Shown: positions 18,646 through 31,152 of the stretch, in pieces
Layout of the letters: each line of letters opens with the position of its first letter
Position numbering within the stretch: the first letter of the stretch is position 1
Source of the DNA: Diphasiastrum complanatum
Lineage: Eukaryota > Streptophyta > Lycopodiopsida > Lycopodiales > Lycopodiaceae
Reading direction: 5' to 3'
NCBI GenBank assembly: GCA_029204225.1
Contig: CM055102.1
Location: forward strand, 41,999,229-42,063,228
DNA length: 64,000 bases
Made by a program: the position numbers and the translations under genes
Notes under the pieces: model-generated
The model's input: only the letters and a program-made list of their open reading frames with translations
What the model was told of the DNA's origin: nothing
Database searches by the model: none

Positions 18646-21600
18646 TCAGAAATTGTAAAGCAATGACCTTTCAGAAAGCCTTGCTGAACCCTCCTCAAAG
18701 AGTTCCACGACCTTGCCAAAATCCACATGTGCAGTGCCAGGCCTGGTTCTCAATTGTTGAGAACGCTTTCTAAACTTCAATGCTTTCAAAATTCCACTCT
18801 CCTTCTTGTCAGCAGGAACAGAAAATTTAACAGGTGCAATGACATCCACAACAAGGCACGTTGTATCATCTCGCAATCCTTTGGTCCTTAAAGCCTCCTA
18901 CATTTAGCAGAGATAGCATTTGTGTAGGAATACAGTAAAACGAATTGATAAAAAGTTGCTTAAACACATTGCACATCATGAGTTGGCAATCATGTCATTC
19001 AAAAAACCCATGAATTGAACATTTCAAAGTAAGGTGTAAGGAAATAGCCTTGAACTTCAACATGAATTTCACAGTAAAATGGAATTCAATTCATTTCCAC
19101 CAATTTTTACAGGTTCAGCAGACAAAACAGACAAATACAAGAACTTTCTAAAGCTATAACAAGCGCACACCTTCACAATCTGCCTTGCTGCAAGCTCTGC
19201 CGTTAGACCTCGACAACACTTTGCAGCTCTTTCAGAAGACAGAGAATCCCACACACCATCAGAAGCAAGAATAAGTCTTCCTCCTGTAGCTGGAAGCTGT
19301 AAATTCCATTCATGGATAGAAAATTAGCCATCAAGTAAGAAACAATTATAGAGACTGAGCAGATGGTTCCTATGTTGCAGACAAGCTGTAGACTGACGAA
19401 ACATTGAACTTCAAATCACAGACTTTACTTGTATAATGTCATTAATCACCAAAAACGTCTCAAAAGATCATAGCAAAGTTCAGTTTCTGCATAGTATTTA
19501 CCTTAATTTGCTTAACAAAAGGTACAGGCACAATGAACTCTCCAACATCTGTGTCACCTATTGACCTTGACAAGCACAGGCCACCAGGCCAACATCTTAA
19601 GGGTCCGATCTACATCAAGCAAAACTCAATGACGTTAGTCTGGCAATCAACTGCAAGAGGCTGGATCCATGCCCCATTAACGGATTCAAAAACGTCCAAC
19701 TGAATGCTTAAAAATGTTCCAGCTTGCAACGCAAACAAGTTGGCCAGTTAAGGAGGTACAACCCTGGAATGACCATAGTTACCTCTGCACCACCAACTGT
19801 ACTTAGCCTGCTAACCTCACCTCCGCTGGCTGTGACCCGCTCCCTCCTGTAGTTTTTTCAGAAAGTCAACTCCAAGCTAATGAATGATATCATTTCTAAC
19901 TGTTGAAGCACTACAAAGAAACTTAAGCCTTGAAACCTCTTTTGTCAACATTTATCACGATGAAACAGCTTGATTCTACACTGTGCAGTATGAACATCAT
20001 AAAAAAACAAATCATGGATACCTGCTCCAGTCATTTCCTTCCGAACGTGTGAAACGAAACTCATTTCATACATTTGACACAAGTTTTCTTTTTAAGATTA
20101 GAAAATTTATTATTTGAAGAAACTTCTTACACCAAAATCGATTATTTTTTATGTCAAATTTATTAATATTTTCATCAGAATAAGAGAATTTATGAAGCCT
20201 AGAGCACTTCTATTTTTTACCATTAACCAAAAAAAACCAAAAAAACGATTTCCCTAAAAAGGGGCTTCTTTTTGCACCAACCAAGTTCGAACACTGAGAT
20301 TCAAATTATCGTCCTTTACAAGATCCAAACTGGTGTCACCATGTTCACTCGAGGATATATCAAACAATGGCTTACTCTGCTTCATTCACCTCCAATCGAT
20401 GATCTTCGGTCAATGTTGACACAACTCCATCATAAGAATCCAGTATACACCTTGAGTCACCTACTGATGCAACAGTTACGGTCAATCCGTCCACTACTAC
20501 AAATGTAACGGTTGTGCCAGACGTCTCCCCTAAATCACAATACACCATTGTTGAAACAAAAATTACTGGTGATAAATTCCACAATGTCACATCTAACCAA
20601 CGTGCACCATCATCGAAGACATATAGTCTAAGAAAAGTAAGCAGCCTTGCATGTCTTCAAAATGAAAAAAATTCCTTCTTGTACAACATAAACATATTGA
20701 GATGAAACTCTTCAATCACATCAGATTCCAATAAATTCATTGGGTGACTAAGCACAAAAGTATCACTTAACTCTATTTATTATGATTAACTGTGAACAGA
20801 TAAATTTCCTATGGACTTGCCTTGTTTTCGAAATTCTTTATCTGCCTTGACAAATCCAGCCACTAATGCTCGAGGAAGAGCTACCAACCACTCATCCCTG
20901 CCTAAGCCAGGAGGAATAGCACACATCACATCATTCAACAGGTTTTCCTTCGAATATATTGCTGCTGCAACACCATTATGGCCATCGAAAATCTGGTTGA
21001 TGTGCAGAAGCAAGTGGTTACTTATAATTATATGAGCATATGAAACTACCAGACCAAAAACCTTTCTAAGAGTTGAGAATAAAATGACAAGTAGACCCGA
21101 TCTCTTTGTTGTAACACCAATGCTGAATTCTAAATGTGCCCACATGTCGAAACATGCACATTGCTAGGTAAATCAACGCAAGTGTCCATGGATGGTTAGA
21201 GAGAGAGAGAGAGAGAGCAACATCAGCAGTAGCAGCACACGTACATTTATGCAGGCACGAGCACATGTGCATTGATCATTAAATATATGGGATAGATGCA
21301 TGAAAACATGCATACCCCAGAGAAAGAAAGAGAGTATATATTGTATTCAATATAACTTTATCTGGGTCGATATAATGAGCTTGTTACTTGAAGACCCATA
21401 TGTCAAATTTTTCAGCAATAAATGATAAGTCAAAAAGTGCTGAATGATATTCTCACACCAAAGATCAAGATCCAAAGTAGAACCTCAAGTCAAAAGTGTA
21501 TACGACATGGACAGCTTCAAGGCATATCCTGTTCATAGATGCATGGCGTTCCGGAACGTAGAATTCCGTTCACGTTCCAGAATGCTCATTGCGGAACGTT

Positions 21601-23103
21601 CCAGAAATTTCGGAACGTTCCATTCCGGAACGTCCTTTTTTGGGGGGGGTATTTTTTTGTAAATTTTTTTAGGTGTCTTAGAAAAAAAAAAACCATAAAA
21701 AGGAATCTAAAAACAAAGTATTAGGTATCATATTCTAAGCAGAGGGAACCAAGCATAGTTTAGTTTTTTTTCTCTTTTTCCGTGATCCGGAGTTCCAAAA
21801 CGCTTGTTCCGGAACGCTATGCCTCCGGAATGCCATTCTGATGCAACTTAGATCCCGTTATTTCCAATGAGACAAATACTCATCCTTAAAAACATAACCC
21901 TAAGAAGTTATTCCTACAAACAAATCTCAAAGGAGAGCATGTAGCTACACAGTCCAGCTCTCATATAAGCTTTTTAAACTTTTGAAAAGATGCATTTCTC
22001 CTGAGGTACATTTTTTTTAAGATACAATTTGGCAATTTCTTATAGACTAGCTAATTGGATAAAGACTCCTCTACTAGCTCTTTCGTGTAAACCGTGAATG
22101 AATCCAACTTTTAGTGCACCCATAGCATCCAATGGGTCATCGTATTCTACACCATCATTATAGTGACAATGGTGGGTTCCCACACATCTAAGGATTGGAA
22201 GATACACCATTATCTTAAATAGATGGTAGTATCAACCATCATCACCATTAGACATCTATTTTGCCTAGAACCGGCTCTTATTTGCTGAGATGTAATATGT
22301 GAAAGATATGAAGGTGGGGAAAGGCCATGATGGACCCTTTAGCTTTGACTAATTCTGGGGTCATTGAACTAGAGCAGTCAAAGCGTGTTGACTGGAAAAC
22401 CCTAATTTGTTATTGTAAGGCTAATTGTGAGGGGTCAACATGAGAAGCCAGCTAGGTGCAGATCATCTATGATAACACGATGATCGAATGAATTTCAGAT
22501 GCTGAAATATAAGCAGTCTGCAGCATAGCAAACAAAGGTAAAATCAATAAAAATTCACTATAATTATCAAAACAAATCACAATGGCAGATTCAATAATGA
22601 CTCATCAAGTTCGCCTTAAAATGGGTTTGCGAGGTCCCCACATAAGCCGACTTGGTTACTATGTCCATGATGGAGTCCCAGTAGCTGGAAAAAGGGACAT
22701 GTGAGAACCTTATGGTCCAAAATTTGGCCATCCCTATAGCGGATGAACGGTGTGAATATTGTACATAATCATGTGAAGTGCAATCAAATATCACATCAAT
22801 AAAATATATGGACCAAGAGTAACATACCGCAAATACTCCAAATGTCGAGAATTCGTCACCTTGTCTGCGCTGGCAATCCAATTTAATGAATGTAAAATCT
22901 TCCCCCTTACGAGCCTGTGACGCTTGGCCAGTGAGAATGTTAGGAATTTCCAGCTTTGCACCCCTTACTTCTCGATTTAGTAGAAGAATTAAGGGGACCA
23001 TGTTATGGGTCTTGGTTTGTCCATGAGACTGCTTTCCGCTAAGCATTCTGTGGGGAGCTTGCGAAGTCATCGTGCTACCACTAGGAGGCTCGTAAACCAC
23101 CAT
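18646..23103 (-). CDS. protein phosphatase 2C (PPM family), 7 exons
   Basis: Mg/Mn-dependent Ser/Thr phosphatase. Exons on the minus strand are 23103-22828, 20992-20821, 20529-20376, 19846-19783, 19609-19502, 19296-19171 and 18897-18646; the phases agree throughout and give 383 residues. Motifs in order: GEDF (about residue 67), FDGHNG with the metal aspartate (about 94), SGTTVTFVV and GDSRC (about 153-175), DHRLE, CWPGGLCLSRSIGDTDVGE (about 230), LASDGVWDSLS (about 277) and RDDTTC (about 308). The ATG at 23103 (MVVYEPPSG) is the only start upstream of the conserved part. It resembles the Arabidopsis At1g47380-type PP2Cs, which continue further after LSER; here the frame stops six residues later. 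All introns are GT-AG except intron 2, which is GC-AG. Substrate unknown. Confidence 0.9.
20811..20830 (-). other. GC-type 5' splice site of PP2C intron 2
   Basis: On the minus strand the exon ends CAAG at 20821 and the intron begins GCAAGT. This fits the strong consensus of GC-AG introns. Joining to GGGAGACG at 20529 restores KQGETSGTTV, the expected family sequence. A GT alternative in the same place does not give the right frame. Confidence 0.75.
21535..21845. mobile_element. MITE-like element, TTCCGGAA type, in PP2C intron 1
   Basis: The left end has GCGTTCCGGAACGT, GGAACGTTCC and ATTCCGGAACG. The right end has GTTCCGGAACGC and CTCCGGAATGCCATTCTG. Ends are imperfect inverted copies (left CATGGCGTTCCGG, right CAGAATGGCATTCCGG in reverse). 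The motif is the same as in the MITE at 17939-18533, so they are probably one superfamily. A target duplication could not be assigned. It lies in the 1.8-kb first intron of PP2C. Confidence 0.65.
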
Positions 23104-24168
23104 GACTGTTCCTAAGCAGCTTATAGTCGGAAAGGGCCTATGTCTTAATAATAGAGGTATCTTTTAATAACGTCCCCAAATTAAGCGGCGTGATCCTGAG
23201 GCTTCCTTTCCTGTACCTGAGGTCAGGAGTTGGACTCCAATCTGCGGCATTTAATAGACATCCAAGAGAACAACAAATCAGCAATAACTCTATAGCTGTG
23301 AGTTATCAGTTCGTGATAGCTAGACCTACCACATCTGTCATCCACGATGCTTCCTTATGGAACCAGCAACAAGTGGAAGTAACAACTTACACCATAGATC
23401 CGATGACAACTTTCTCAGATACAGACTTTCCGTACTGCGAAATGTCATTCAATAGGGAGATGGTCCCGGCCACTTGATGTTAACGACGTATTGAGAACTG
23501 CCCGCATGGAAACTCGTCAATGGTTAGCGACGCAATCGTGGCCAAATATTGAAAAACTCAACGGTGTGGAGCTTAAAACTCCATCGTTCCTAAGCATCTG
23601 TGAGAAAACTCGACGAGAAGCCTGTCCATCTTCAGATATTACCAGATCCACATAATATTCATGTGACAGTTGCAAGCTACCGATGGATCAAAGAAATTCC
23701 TCTCTCTTTCCTTCAAAGTTCCAATAACGCAGAATTTAAAAAAGCTTCACTTGATCTTCCGGTTCTGACCATTTTCCACAAACGGAGACAAACCCCGGAT
23801 CCAGAAAAAAAGGATGATCGCCGGGCTAATATCTACTTGGAACACTACGGTCATTGGCCCAAAGGCTCTTCCATCTCATGTACCCCACACCTTTAGGCTG
23901 TACATCTCTCTCCCTCTCGCGCGATCTCTCTCGTGTGCCTAGCTTTCGATCCAGAAGCAGAAGAAGAGGAAGCGAGAAGGTTTCAGGAACCCCGCGAGAA
24001 CGAAAAGTAACTAATAATTCACAATTCCATGGTGTTCAAGTGCATATGCTTTTCAAAACAGAAAATGCACTCTGGACTGCGTTTCCTGGAAAAATCTCAT
24101 TTGGGAAAAGCTGCAGCCTGCAGCTTGCAAAGTGGCGTGGGGATGGAACTAAATACCCACCCTTGACG
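23104..24168. other. PP2C upstream region, no other gene recognised
   Basis: This should hold the PP2C 5' leader and promoter on the minus strand. A CT-rich stretch at about 23905-23935 would read GA-rich on the PP2C strand, as plant leaders often do inversely. Plus-strand frames of 95-138 codons (23190-23477, 23600-23896, 23854-24270) show no domain and overlap no conserved motif, so they are not called. Confidence 0.4.
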
Positions 24169-24483
24169 TATTATGGAAGGAGCCGGCAGAGGCCATTATG
24201 CCCGGTAAGGATTTTTAGAATTTTTTTAGCCGGACAGAATGGCCTTTGCCCGGCCCTTTCCATTGCGTAATGAATTTTTGGACCCTTTTTTAATCAATCC
24301 TTAGCTGTCACATGGCAGGTGCAAGCAGAATCAGCACTAAAAAAATTTGAGACCAATCCAATGCTGCCACGTGGCAGATGGCAAGCATAATCTGCACTAA
24401 AAAAAAATTTTAAAAAAACAGGTGACTATTCTGCTTTTTAATCTGTTCAAAAATGGGCAGAATAGTCACCCAAAATCCATTAC
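24169..24483. repeat. dispersed repeat X, copy 1, with perfect 14-bp hairpin
   Basis: It starts TATTATGGAAGGAGCCGG and ends CCATTAC. It shares with 43150-43493 the GCCGGGCA/CCATTCTGCCCGG-type start, a GCCACGTGGCAG segment, and the end TTTTAAT, GAAAATGGGCA-type, ATCCATTAC. It contains a perfect inverted repeat GGTGACTATTCTGC (24421-24434) and GCAGAATAGTCACC (24457-24470). It has no coding capacity, so it is probably a MITE. Confidence 0.7.
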
Positions 24484-25170
24484 TGCATCGGAGCGTTGGG
24501 GCCACCATCAAAGTCTTCTATCGAGGTGGGTCCCCTTTGGAGAGTTGCCCATAGGCCAGCTCTAAATGTGTTGTAGAGTGAGCTAATGTTTATTCCAACC
24601 CACCAACTTTCCATGGGTGTGTAATTATTGAGACAAGTTGTTTGTGCAAGCTTAAATCTCATGTGCTCCATGGACTATTGAAAGTAGCTCTCACACACTA
24701 GTGCGCATGAACATTTGACAACACATGTATTAGTTTGCAAGCAATCAAGCAAAGGAAGATGATAGCTAATGAGCATAAGATAGGAAAGTGTGTAATAATC
24801 AACGAGTAATCGTTGTACATATACGTTGTACCAAGTGCACACATCAATAAATGTTGCACACCAAGAAACACACTTGGTGGTGGTCACATACCACCACCAA
24901 GTCATGGCCATTAGATGGCCATGACCATGTTCCCCAGCACATAATTCACCTGAGGGCCAAGTGATTGATATCTTCAACTAACACTTTTAACTTGCATGTC
25001 TGAATGCAAAACTTCTAACAAACCCCAACCTATTAAACATGTGAAGTTTTTCCACATCTCCCATTTCCATCCTATTTTTTAATTTTATAAACTTATCCCC
25101 TGAAGAAACAATTTGTTTCGAGCCTTGACGAACAAAGATTGTTCGAAGACTGAAGAAGTGAAAGAGATCA
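24484..25170. other. unassigned intergenic DNA
   Basis: No frame with family features. Minus-strand frames of 63 to 100 codons carry no domain. No repeat partner was noticed in the window. Confidence 0.4.
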
Positions 25171-25408
25171 TGTAGCACATGCCCTACAGGAGGCTGATCG
25201 GATCTTTGATGTATCTAGCAGACAACACACGACCCAACATCTTATGTCATGTTCAGAATGAGCCAATTCAGCACGAATCAAGGCTTAGCACGTTAGAAGA
25301 TTGCAAAGCAAATCTTACAGTATCTTCAGCAAATGAAGGATTATGAGCTGTGTTATTGTCATGATGCAGGGTTCCAAACGCACTCCTACAACGATGCAAG
25401 TTGAGCAT
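25171..25408 (+). pseudogene. Ty1/copia RT-RNase H connection fragment
   Basis: The frame reads PYRRLIGSLMYLADNTRPNI, a hallmark of the copia RT/RNase H boundary. After a frameshift it gives KIAKQILQYLQQMKDYELCY and then ends at the TG of the gypsy LTR at 25409. Probable continuation of the same copia element appears after the insertion, near 31548. Confidence 0.8.
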
Positions 25409-25928
25409 TGTTACGGCCCTAATGGGGGTTTGGACCATTAGGAATTGTCTTGGACGTAGGCGCCAGGCCTAATCTCGATTATAGTCGAGTAGGACCATGG
25501 GGTCACACCTGCATGCGGTATAGGCATGTGTGTTGCATCCTAGTATGGGATAGGGTGTAGATGCATTGTGCTTATGCATGGGTCTTGACTATTATGGGTT
25601 AGGGGTACCTACATGCAGTGGACATGCATGGGGGATTGGCATGTTCAGTTAGAGTGCCTACATGTGGATTCAGCGCATGGACAGGTGGGGTTGGCTCTAC
25701 ACTCTATATATACCCTTACCAGTGTCTATGAGGATGATTGAGAAGTTTGTGGCCATTATGTTGTCAGTCTGTAAAGCGCTCTTCATGTGGCTTGCTTATC
25801 TACTGGATTGCTCCGGGGATAGACCGGTATTGGGTCTAGGTTTGGTTGGGACGGTTTCGTCTACTGCAATCCTTCCTTTGGTGTTCTAGGAAGCTCTATC
25901 TCGGTTGGGAGTCCTGGGGTCGTTTTAT
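25409..25928 (+). repeat. 5' LTR of the decayed gypsy element
   Basis: It starts TGTTACGGCC and is bounded on the right by the PBS. It matches the right LTR along about 390 bp with scattered changes. The exact 3' end (before TGGTATC) is uncertain by one or two bases. Confidence 0.75.
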
Positions 25929-25940
25929 TGGTATCAGAGC
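25929..25940 (+). promoter_or_regulatory. primer binding site, tRNA-iMet type
   Basis: TGGTATCAGAGC immediately 3' of the left LTR. Confidence 0.85.
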
Positions 25941-26807
25941 AACCAATCGGAGCTTGTGAGCGGCTCGGTGTGGATCAAAGCGTGGTGGAATTGTGTCAAT
26001 GAGAAATCCAGAAAATTTGGGTAAATCAGTGGTCTTCCAAGTAGGTGTTCTGCCTTATTTTGGTTGAATTGATTTGGTATGATTTTTGGGATTATTTGCA
26101 TGATTTTAGTTTCCCGTTTTGAACATGAAATGGTGGTCTCTGGTTTTTTGTGTTCCAGTTTCTTAGTTTTGGTGCAAATTAATGGTTGCATGTGGTTTCG
26201 AAATCTTGCTTTCCGGTATGGAAGATAGGTTGAAACTACTCGCAAATTAATTTGTAAAAGCTATGCTTGGTATGGAATGGAATGGGTTTGGAGTTCATGC
26301 AATGACATGCATGTAGATTTATGCTCTGAAATCTGTAAAATGTGTATAAATCTGCAATCTGTCAATTCTGGTAAACCTAAAAGTTCCTAGAGAAACCAAG
26401 GAAAGATGTGGAACATGTTAAAACCAGACATTGACTACCAAAGTTTCATGAGACCGCCTTCCATTGCAGGTTTTTTACTCTCTTATTGTGCATGCAAAAC
26501 TAATTGTGTTGAAGAAGCAAATTAAAGAATTGCATGTGTAAAAAGAACCATAAAGAAGCTATTGTTGCAGTAGGGAAACAGCCGGGAGATAACTTCTGGA
26601 CTGTAAGAGGTGGTCACAGTGTTAAATCTTCATTATTCGATTGTGGAATGGTCGTTGTTGCATGCCCTTGTTGTATGGGTTGATCCAAAACCTTTAAGAC
26701 CTGAAAAAAATTTGGCTGTTGCCTAGCGCTCTGGTGGGAGTGGCTGGGTGGCCGAAATCGTGCCTGACAGCACGTGGGAGTGGGACGACCCCATATCCGA
26801 ATCCTCC

Positions 26808-26809
26808 AG

Positions 26810-26859
<50 letters not shown>

Positions 26860-26971
26860 AGGCAGCTATGGCGGATTTCTCTGCTGCTAGCAGATCGCGA
26901 GGGCCAGCCCTCGGGTAGCACTCGAGCGAGAGAGAGAAAGGGCTGGGGGGGGGGGGGGGGGGGGGGGGGTG
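26808..26971. repeat. (CT)n(CG)n ... (GA)n(G)n compound tract with inverted ends
   Basis: CCAGCCCTCTCTCT at the left and GAGAGAGAAAGGGCTGG at the right are inverted copies around a GC-rich centre with an alternating CG run. A G run of about 27 bases follows. It lies in the leader of the decayed gypsy element. Confidence 0.85.
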
Positions 26972-29900
26972 AGCGCCTCTCATGTTTCGAAATTTTGGGA
27001 GGTGGGGGCCCCTTTGGCATGCAAGGAGTGTTTTTTTTTGTGTGTTCATTAATGAAGAAAAATTTTGCATGTTCATTGGAGGATGCCCTTGTGTGGGCCA
27101 TGGCATCCACAAATGGTTTTTTGTTGTTCTTCATGAGATTTATGGGCATTGGTCTATGTTTTGCTTTTCCCCACCAGATATGTTTTGATTTTCCCCACCA
27201 CATATGGGTATTGCATGGCCGACATAGTTGGTGGAGTGGGAGAAACTTGGTTTTGTGGTTTTATGGGTTCGTGGTGTGTTCCATGCACTCATTGTGAACC
27301 GGTTTGGTGGACGGTCTTCACCTGGTTCACGTTTAGGATTGGAGTTTATTGGCAAGTTTCGCCGATACAAAACCACAATTGCTTGGGAAGTTCTAGAATG
27401 TGTTCATCTACGTTGCTGGCGATTATGAGCGGGCATAGCTCAAAATCCACCAGAGCAATGGCAACAGATGGAATAAATGATGTTTCTTTTAACTTGAAAC
27501 TTGGTTGTGAAACAAGTTGTTTGTTTTCTTCGTTTGATTTCGATTTTTCCCTTATTTTGCAAAAGGATTTTTGCAGTTATTGTTGGACTTCTTTTTTTGA
27601 GGAGCAGTTGTCGTGCGTACAGAAGTGGTATTAGAGTTTGAATTGCAAGTTATTAGTAACAACTAATTAACTAAGTGCAATTTAGTGACTTTATTACAAT
27701 TTGTGCGCTAGTATGGGTCCGGATATAAAACAAATTTTTTTGGTCCTCTTGTTTCTGGAAGGGACAGTTTCCTTTGAGTGAGGGAAATTCCTTGGAGACA
27801 GGCAAAAAAGGCTAAATTCCTTGTGGAATTTCTGTAGGCTTACATTGCTATTTTGGGTTCTGAAGTAAATATTTCTTTTTCAATTGCTTTTTGGGCAATC
27901 GTGAATTAGTGACTAGGGTTCAAAATTTCACGAAAATTTGACCAAGGTACCGGTCGAAAGGGCCCAAACTTTAGAATAAATTTAAGCTCAAGTGAATGGG
28001 GTGAAAAAAGAATCAATAGAACGGTTAACTCTTTTTTGAGGGGATCATGTTTTCCGCTTGTTCTTTCCAATTTCTAAATTTGTCAACTTAAAGGATTTTT
28101 TAGTGTAACTTAAAGTCCTTTTTAGTGACTGGAAGATTCAGAAAAATGGAAAAGAAGACATAAGTTGGAATTCGTATTATGAAGTTGGAATTTAGTAGTT
28201 CCTGAGAACTTGGCATAGTTCAGTTGTGGGATTCTAAAGTAACTTGAACCTTTTTTCGGAAATTGAGATTTTGAATACATCTCTGAAGTTTGTGTGTTCC
28301 AATTAAATCAATTGATTTTTGGAATGATTGATCGGAAAGTGGACAGTCATCTTGGAGGAAGAACCTGTGGTATGGGACGCAGGCAATTCCAAAGAGATAA
28401 TTTGAAACTAACTGATCACTGTGACCATCGTAAAGCCTGTATGACTTGAGAGATGCCAATTGATATGGGTCACAAGAGGGTTTTTTTGTAGGGATTGTTG
28501 AGGTATTGGTCATGACCCCTTTATGGATATCTCAAATCGCAAAATAGGGAACCCTGAGTGCTATTTTTGTCTCTGTGAATATATTTGATAATTTCTTCTT
28601 TGTGAGTCTAACAACCCGAGTTCATGTGATTCCTTGGAAGGTATGATATCTACCTGAGTTCCTTGGATGATAGTGCATGAAAGATTAAATGATTTCCCAT
28701 AGACTAACAATGGTATTTATGGATAATTAATTGGGAATAATTAGTTGATCCATATGCGAATCCTTTTCTTATCTATTCAAGTTGGTTTTCCAAGAGGTAG
28801 TGGTTTCTATAATCAGAGAAGAATACCTATGCATAAGTTGTTATGCTGCTATGTTGGGGCATTAACTAACTTGGAATCGGTTAACGCAACATTTGTTATC
28901 GACTTGTCCAGTTCAATGGGATCTTCTTGTATCTGGTGTGATATGACTTTTATTGGAAACTTGTGGAGTTTCTTGTTAAAAGGAGGAGAAGTAGTTGATA
29001 GAAAGTTGTCTGGGTGAAACATCTATAGTATTGATTCTAGATTGACTCCGTAATGTGTATAGATGTAGAACTTGGTTTTGAATCGGAATTGATAGGATAT
29101 TTTGGATGTTGTTGGGATCTTCTAAGGATTGTTAAGAAATCCAGTTAGAAGATGTATGCAAAATTTTTAGAAGCTATTCTTGTATGAATAGAAAGTCACT
29201 AATTATGAACCAGACAAGATGGTGTTAGGTGATCCTATTGCAAGAAAGGGCTGTTTAGGTGGTTCCTTGTTGATTTGATCAACTTGAGTTAGTGAGAACT
29301 AAGAGTTGATGCAAAGAAATAAATTTTTGTTAAATGATATATTGTTTTGGGAATAGATTTTTGATTGAGATTTTGGTTTCTCATTCTATAAAAAAGCACT
29401 CTTTGAGAGATATTCTCTCTCATGATAGTTGGGTTACAAGATTCTCGTTAGGCATCTAATCTATACATATTGGGTATGATCTGTGGAGATATGCTATGTA
29501 CTGAATCATAGTGGGATCATGTTTTCTTTGCACAAGTTCTTGATCATGTGGATCCACTATGTGTTCATTGGACTGAGTTTATTTGCATACATAAACTAGT
29601 CAGGAAACATAGACATATTGTTGAGAAGTGTCTTATGACAAATTCTCACATGATGTATAGATTTGGTACGAAGGATTTCCTTTCGTAGAATCTTATGTGT
29701 TAAATTTGATAACAGTGTCAGTGGAGTAATGCAAAATGCGTGAATGTTGGTGGACTGTTACATCCATTAGATAATCCTACTAAATGGTGGAATAGTATGT
29801 TTATGTCGGTAAAAACTATAGTGTAAGCGTCTGAGTTGTTGGATGAGTCTACAAGATATCATATCTGTTGATATTGCAGATAAGTTATATCGATTGTAAG

Positions 29901-30319
29901 TCACAGCCATTATGAGTTATTTTGTGACTCAGGTAATGGGTGATTTACATATGATATGTAGGAGCTTTTGGTTCTAGTTATTTTTTGTTTGAAAATAATA
30001 TTATCTTGGAAACTCAGCTGGAGTTGGATAATTGGTGGAACCAAAAGCCCAGGGCTTCGATAATGAGGTCAATTAATCTTAAGTTATTCGAGATCAGAAC
30101 TTAAGTATATTGGGGTCTAGATGTGTCCTAGATGGAACCTTGTCTTTGAAATGACTTGTTGAGCCATGTCTAGAGTGAAGAATTAGGAGACTACAGTTTT
30201 TTATTGGCATCATAATGTGAGTAGATTCTCATACATCTGGAACTTTCCTAGTGGAAAGGATTTTTGTAAGCAACTCATATGTCTTTTAAGGACAGTAGCA
30301 CTCACAATCTCTTACTTTC
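26972..30319. other. decayed gypsy interior, no readable domain
   Basis: Frames are short and carry many stops. A 90-codon frame at 28745-29017 has no clear family match. By position this should be gag, protease, RT and RNase H of the element, but no motif can be read with confidence. Confidence 0.45.
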
Positions 30320-31120
30320 AAGTATAGAATAAGAATCCAGTGAATTGTGATTGACGAATCATAGTTCAGGTTCCAGTCTATATTTGACTTTCAAGAGAAG
30401 GCAACGTGAGTGGTCAAAATATTGGATGCTTTGTGCATAGGGTCTCCTAATGGCAATCTCATTGGATGAGGTACCTTCCAATGATTGAGTTCGCTTGTAA
30501 CAATAGTAAGCATTACTGGGTATAGTCTGTTTATGCTTATGTATGGATTTCAACCTAGATTTTTGGTAACAGTTGAAACTGAGTCGATTAAAATTCAGAA
30601 AGTGGTGGATTTCTTGCAAGAAATGCAGGAAATGCTACAGTTAGCACGTGAAATGTTCTAAGTACCCAGGATCTGGTAAGACATTTTGCTAATCTAAAAG
30701 GATCGCCTCGGGGGGTTTCAAGTTGGGGATTGTGTATATTTTAGAATTCCGAAGGATTCTAAGGTAATGCACATTGGGAATGTTGTATGCTCGTTATTGT
30801 AGATCATATAAGATTGGATCTTTGGTTTACCAGTTAGAGTTACCAGAGGGAATCAAGATTCATCCTATGTTCCATGTTGGTCGTCTAGATATGAGTTTAC
30901 ATGTGAGGGATTACTTTGGTTCTGGTAACAGTCTAGATTCTTTTGAAGATTTATTTGAAATGATTCCTTTAGAGCCCGAAAAGATTCTTGATACAAGATC
31001 CAAGTGATTGCGTATTTGGGAGGTTATTGAACATCTGGTTCATTGGAAAGGATATTTTGAGGATGAGAATTCAGGAGAACTAGAAGGTAATCTAAAGAAG
31101 AGTTTCCCAGACTTTAAGTT
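30320..31120 (+). pseudogene. Ty3/gypsy integrase end and chromodomain, degenerate
   Basis: With frameshifts the sequence gives a degraded integrase core, then YLPMIEFACNNSKHYW (family form LPLVEFAYNNS). Next, from about 30774, come SYKIGSLVYQLELPEGIKIH and PMFHVGRLDMSL. It then gives PEKILDTRSK, a stop, EVIEHLVHWKGYFEDENS (chromodomain-like), and a further stop. The order is that of plant chromoviruses. Confidence 0.8.
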
Positions 31121-31152
31121 ATGAGGACAGAAATAAAATAAGGGGAGAAGTA

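Noticed and set aside
23190-24270. Plus-strand frames upstream of PP2C (95, 98 and 138 codons) as a divergent gene
   Set aside because: No domain, no conserved motif, and they overlap the likely PP2C leader and promoter.
26694-27297. Frames of 129-192 codons around the (CT)n/G-run segment
   Set aside because: They are open because of the simple repeats; the segment lies in a decayed gypsy leader and shows no domain.
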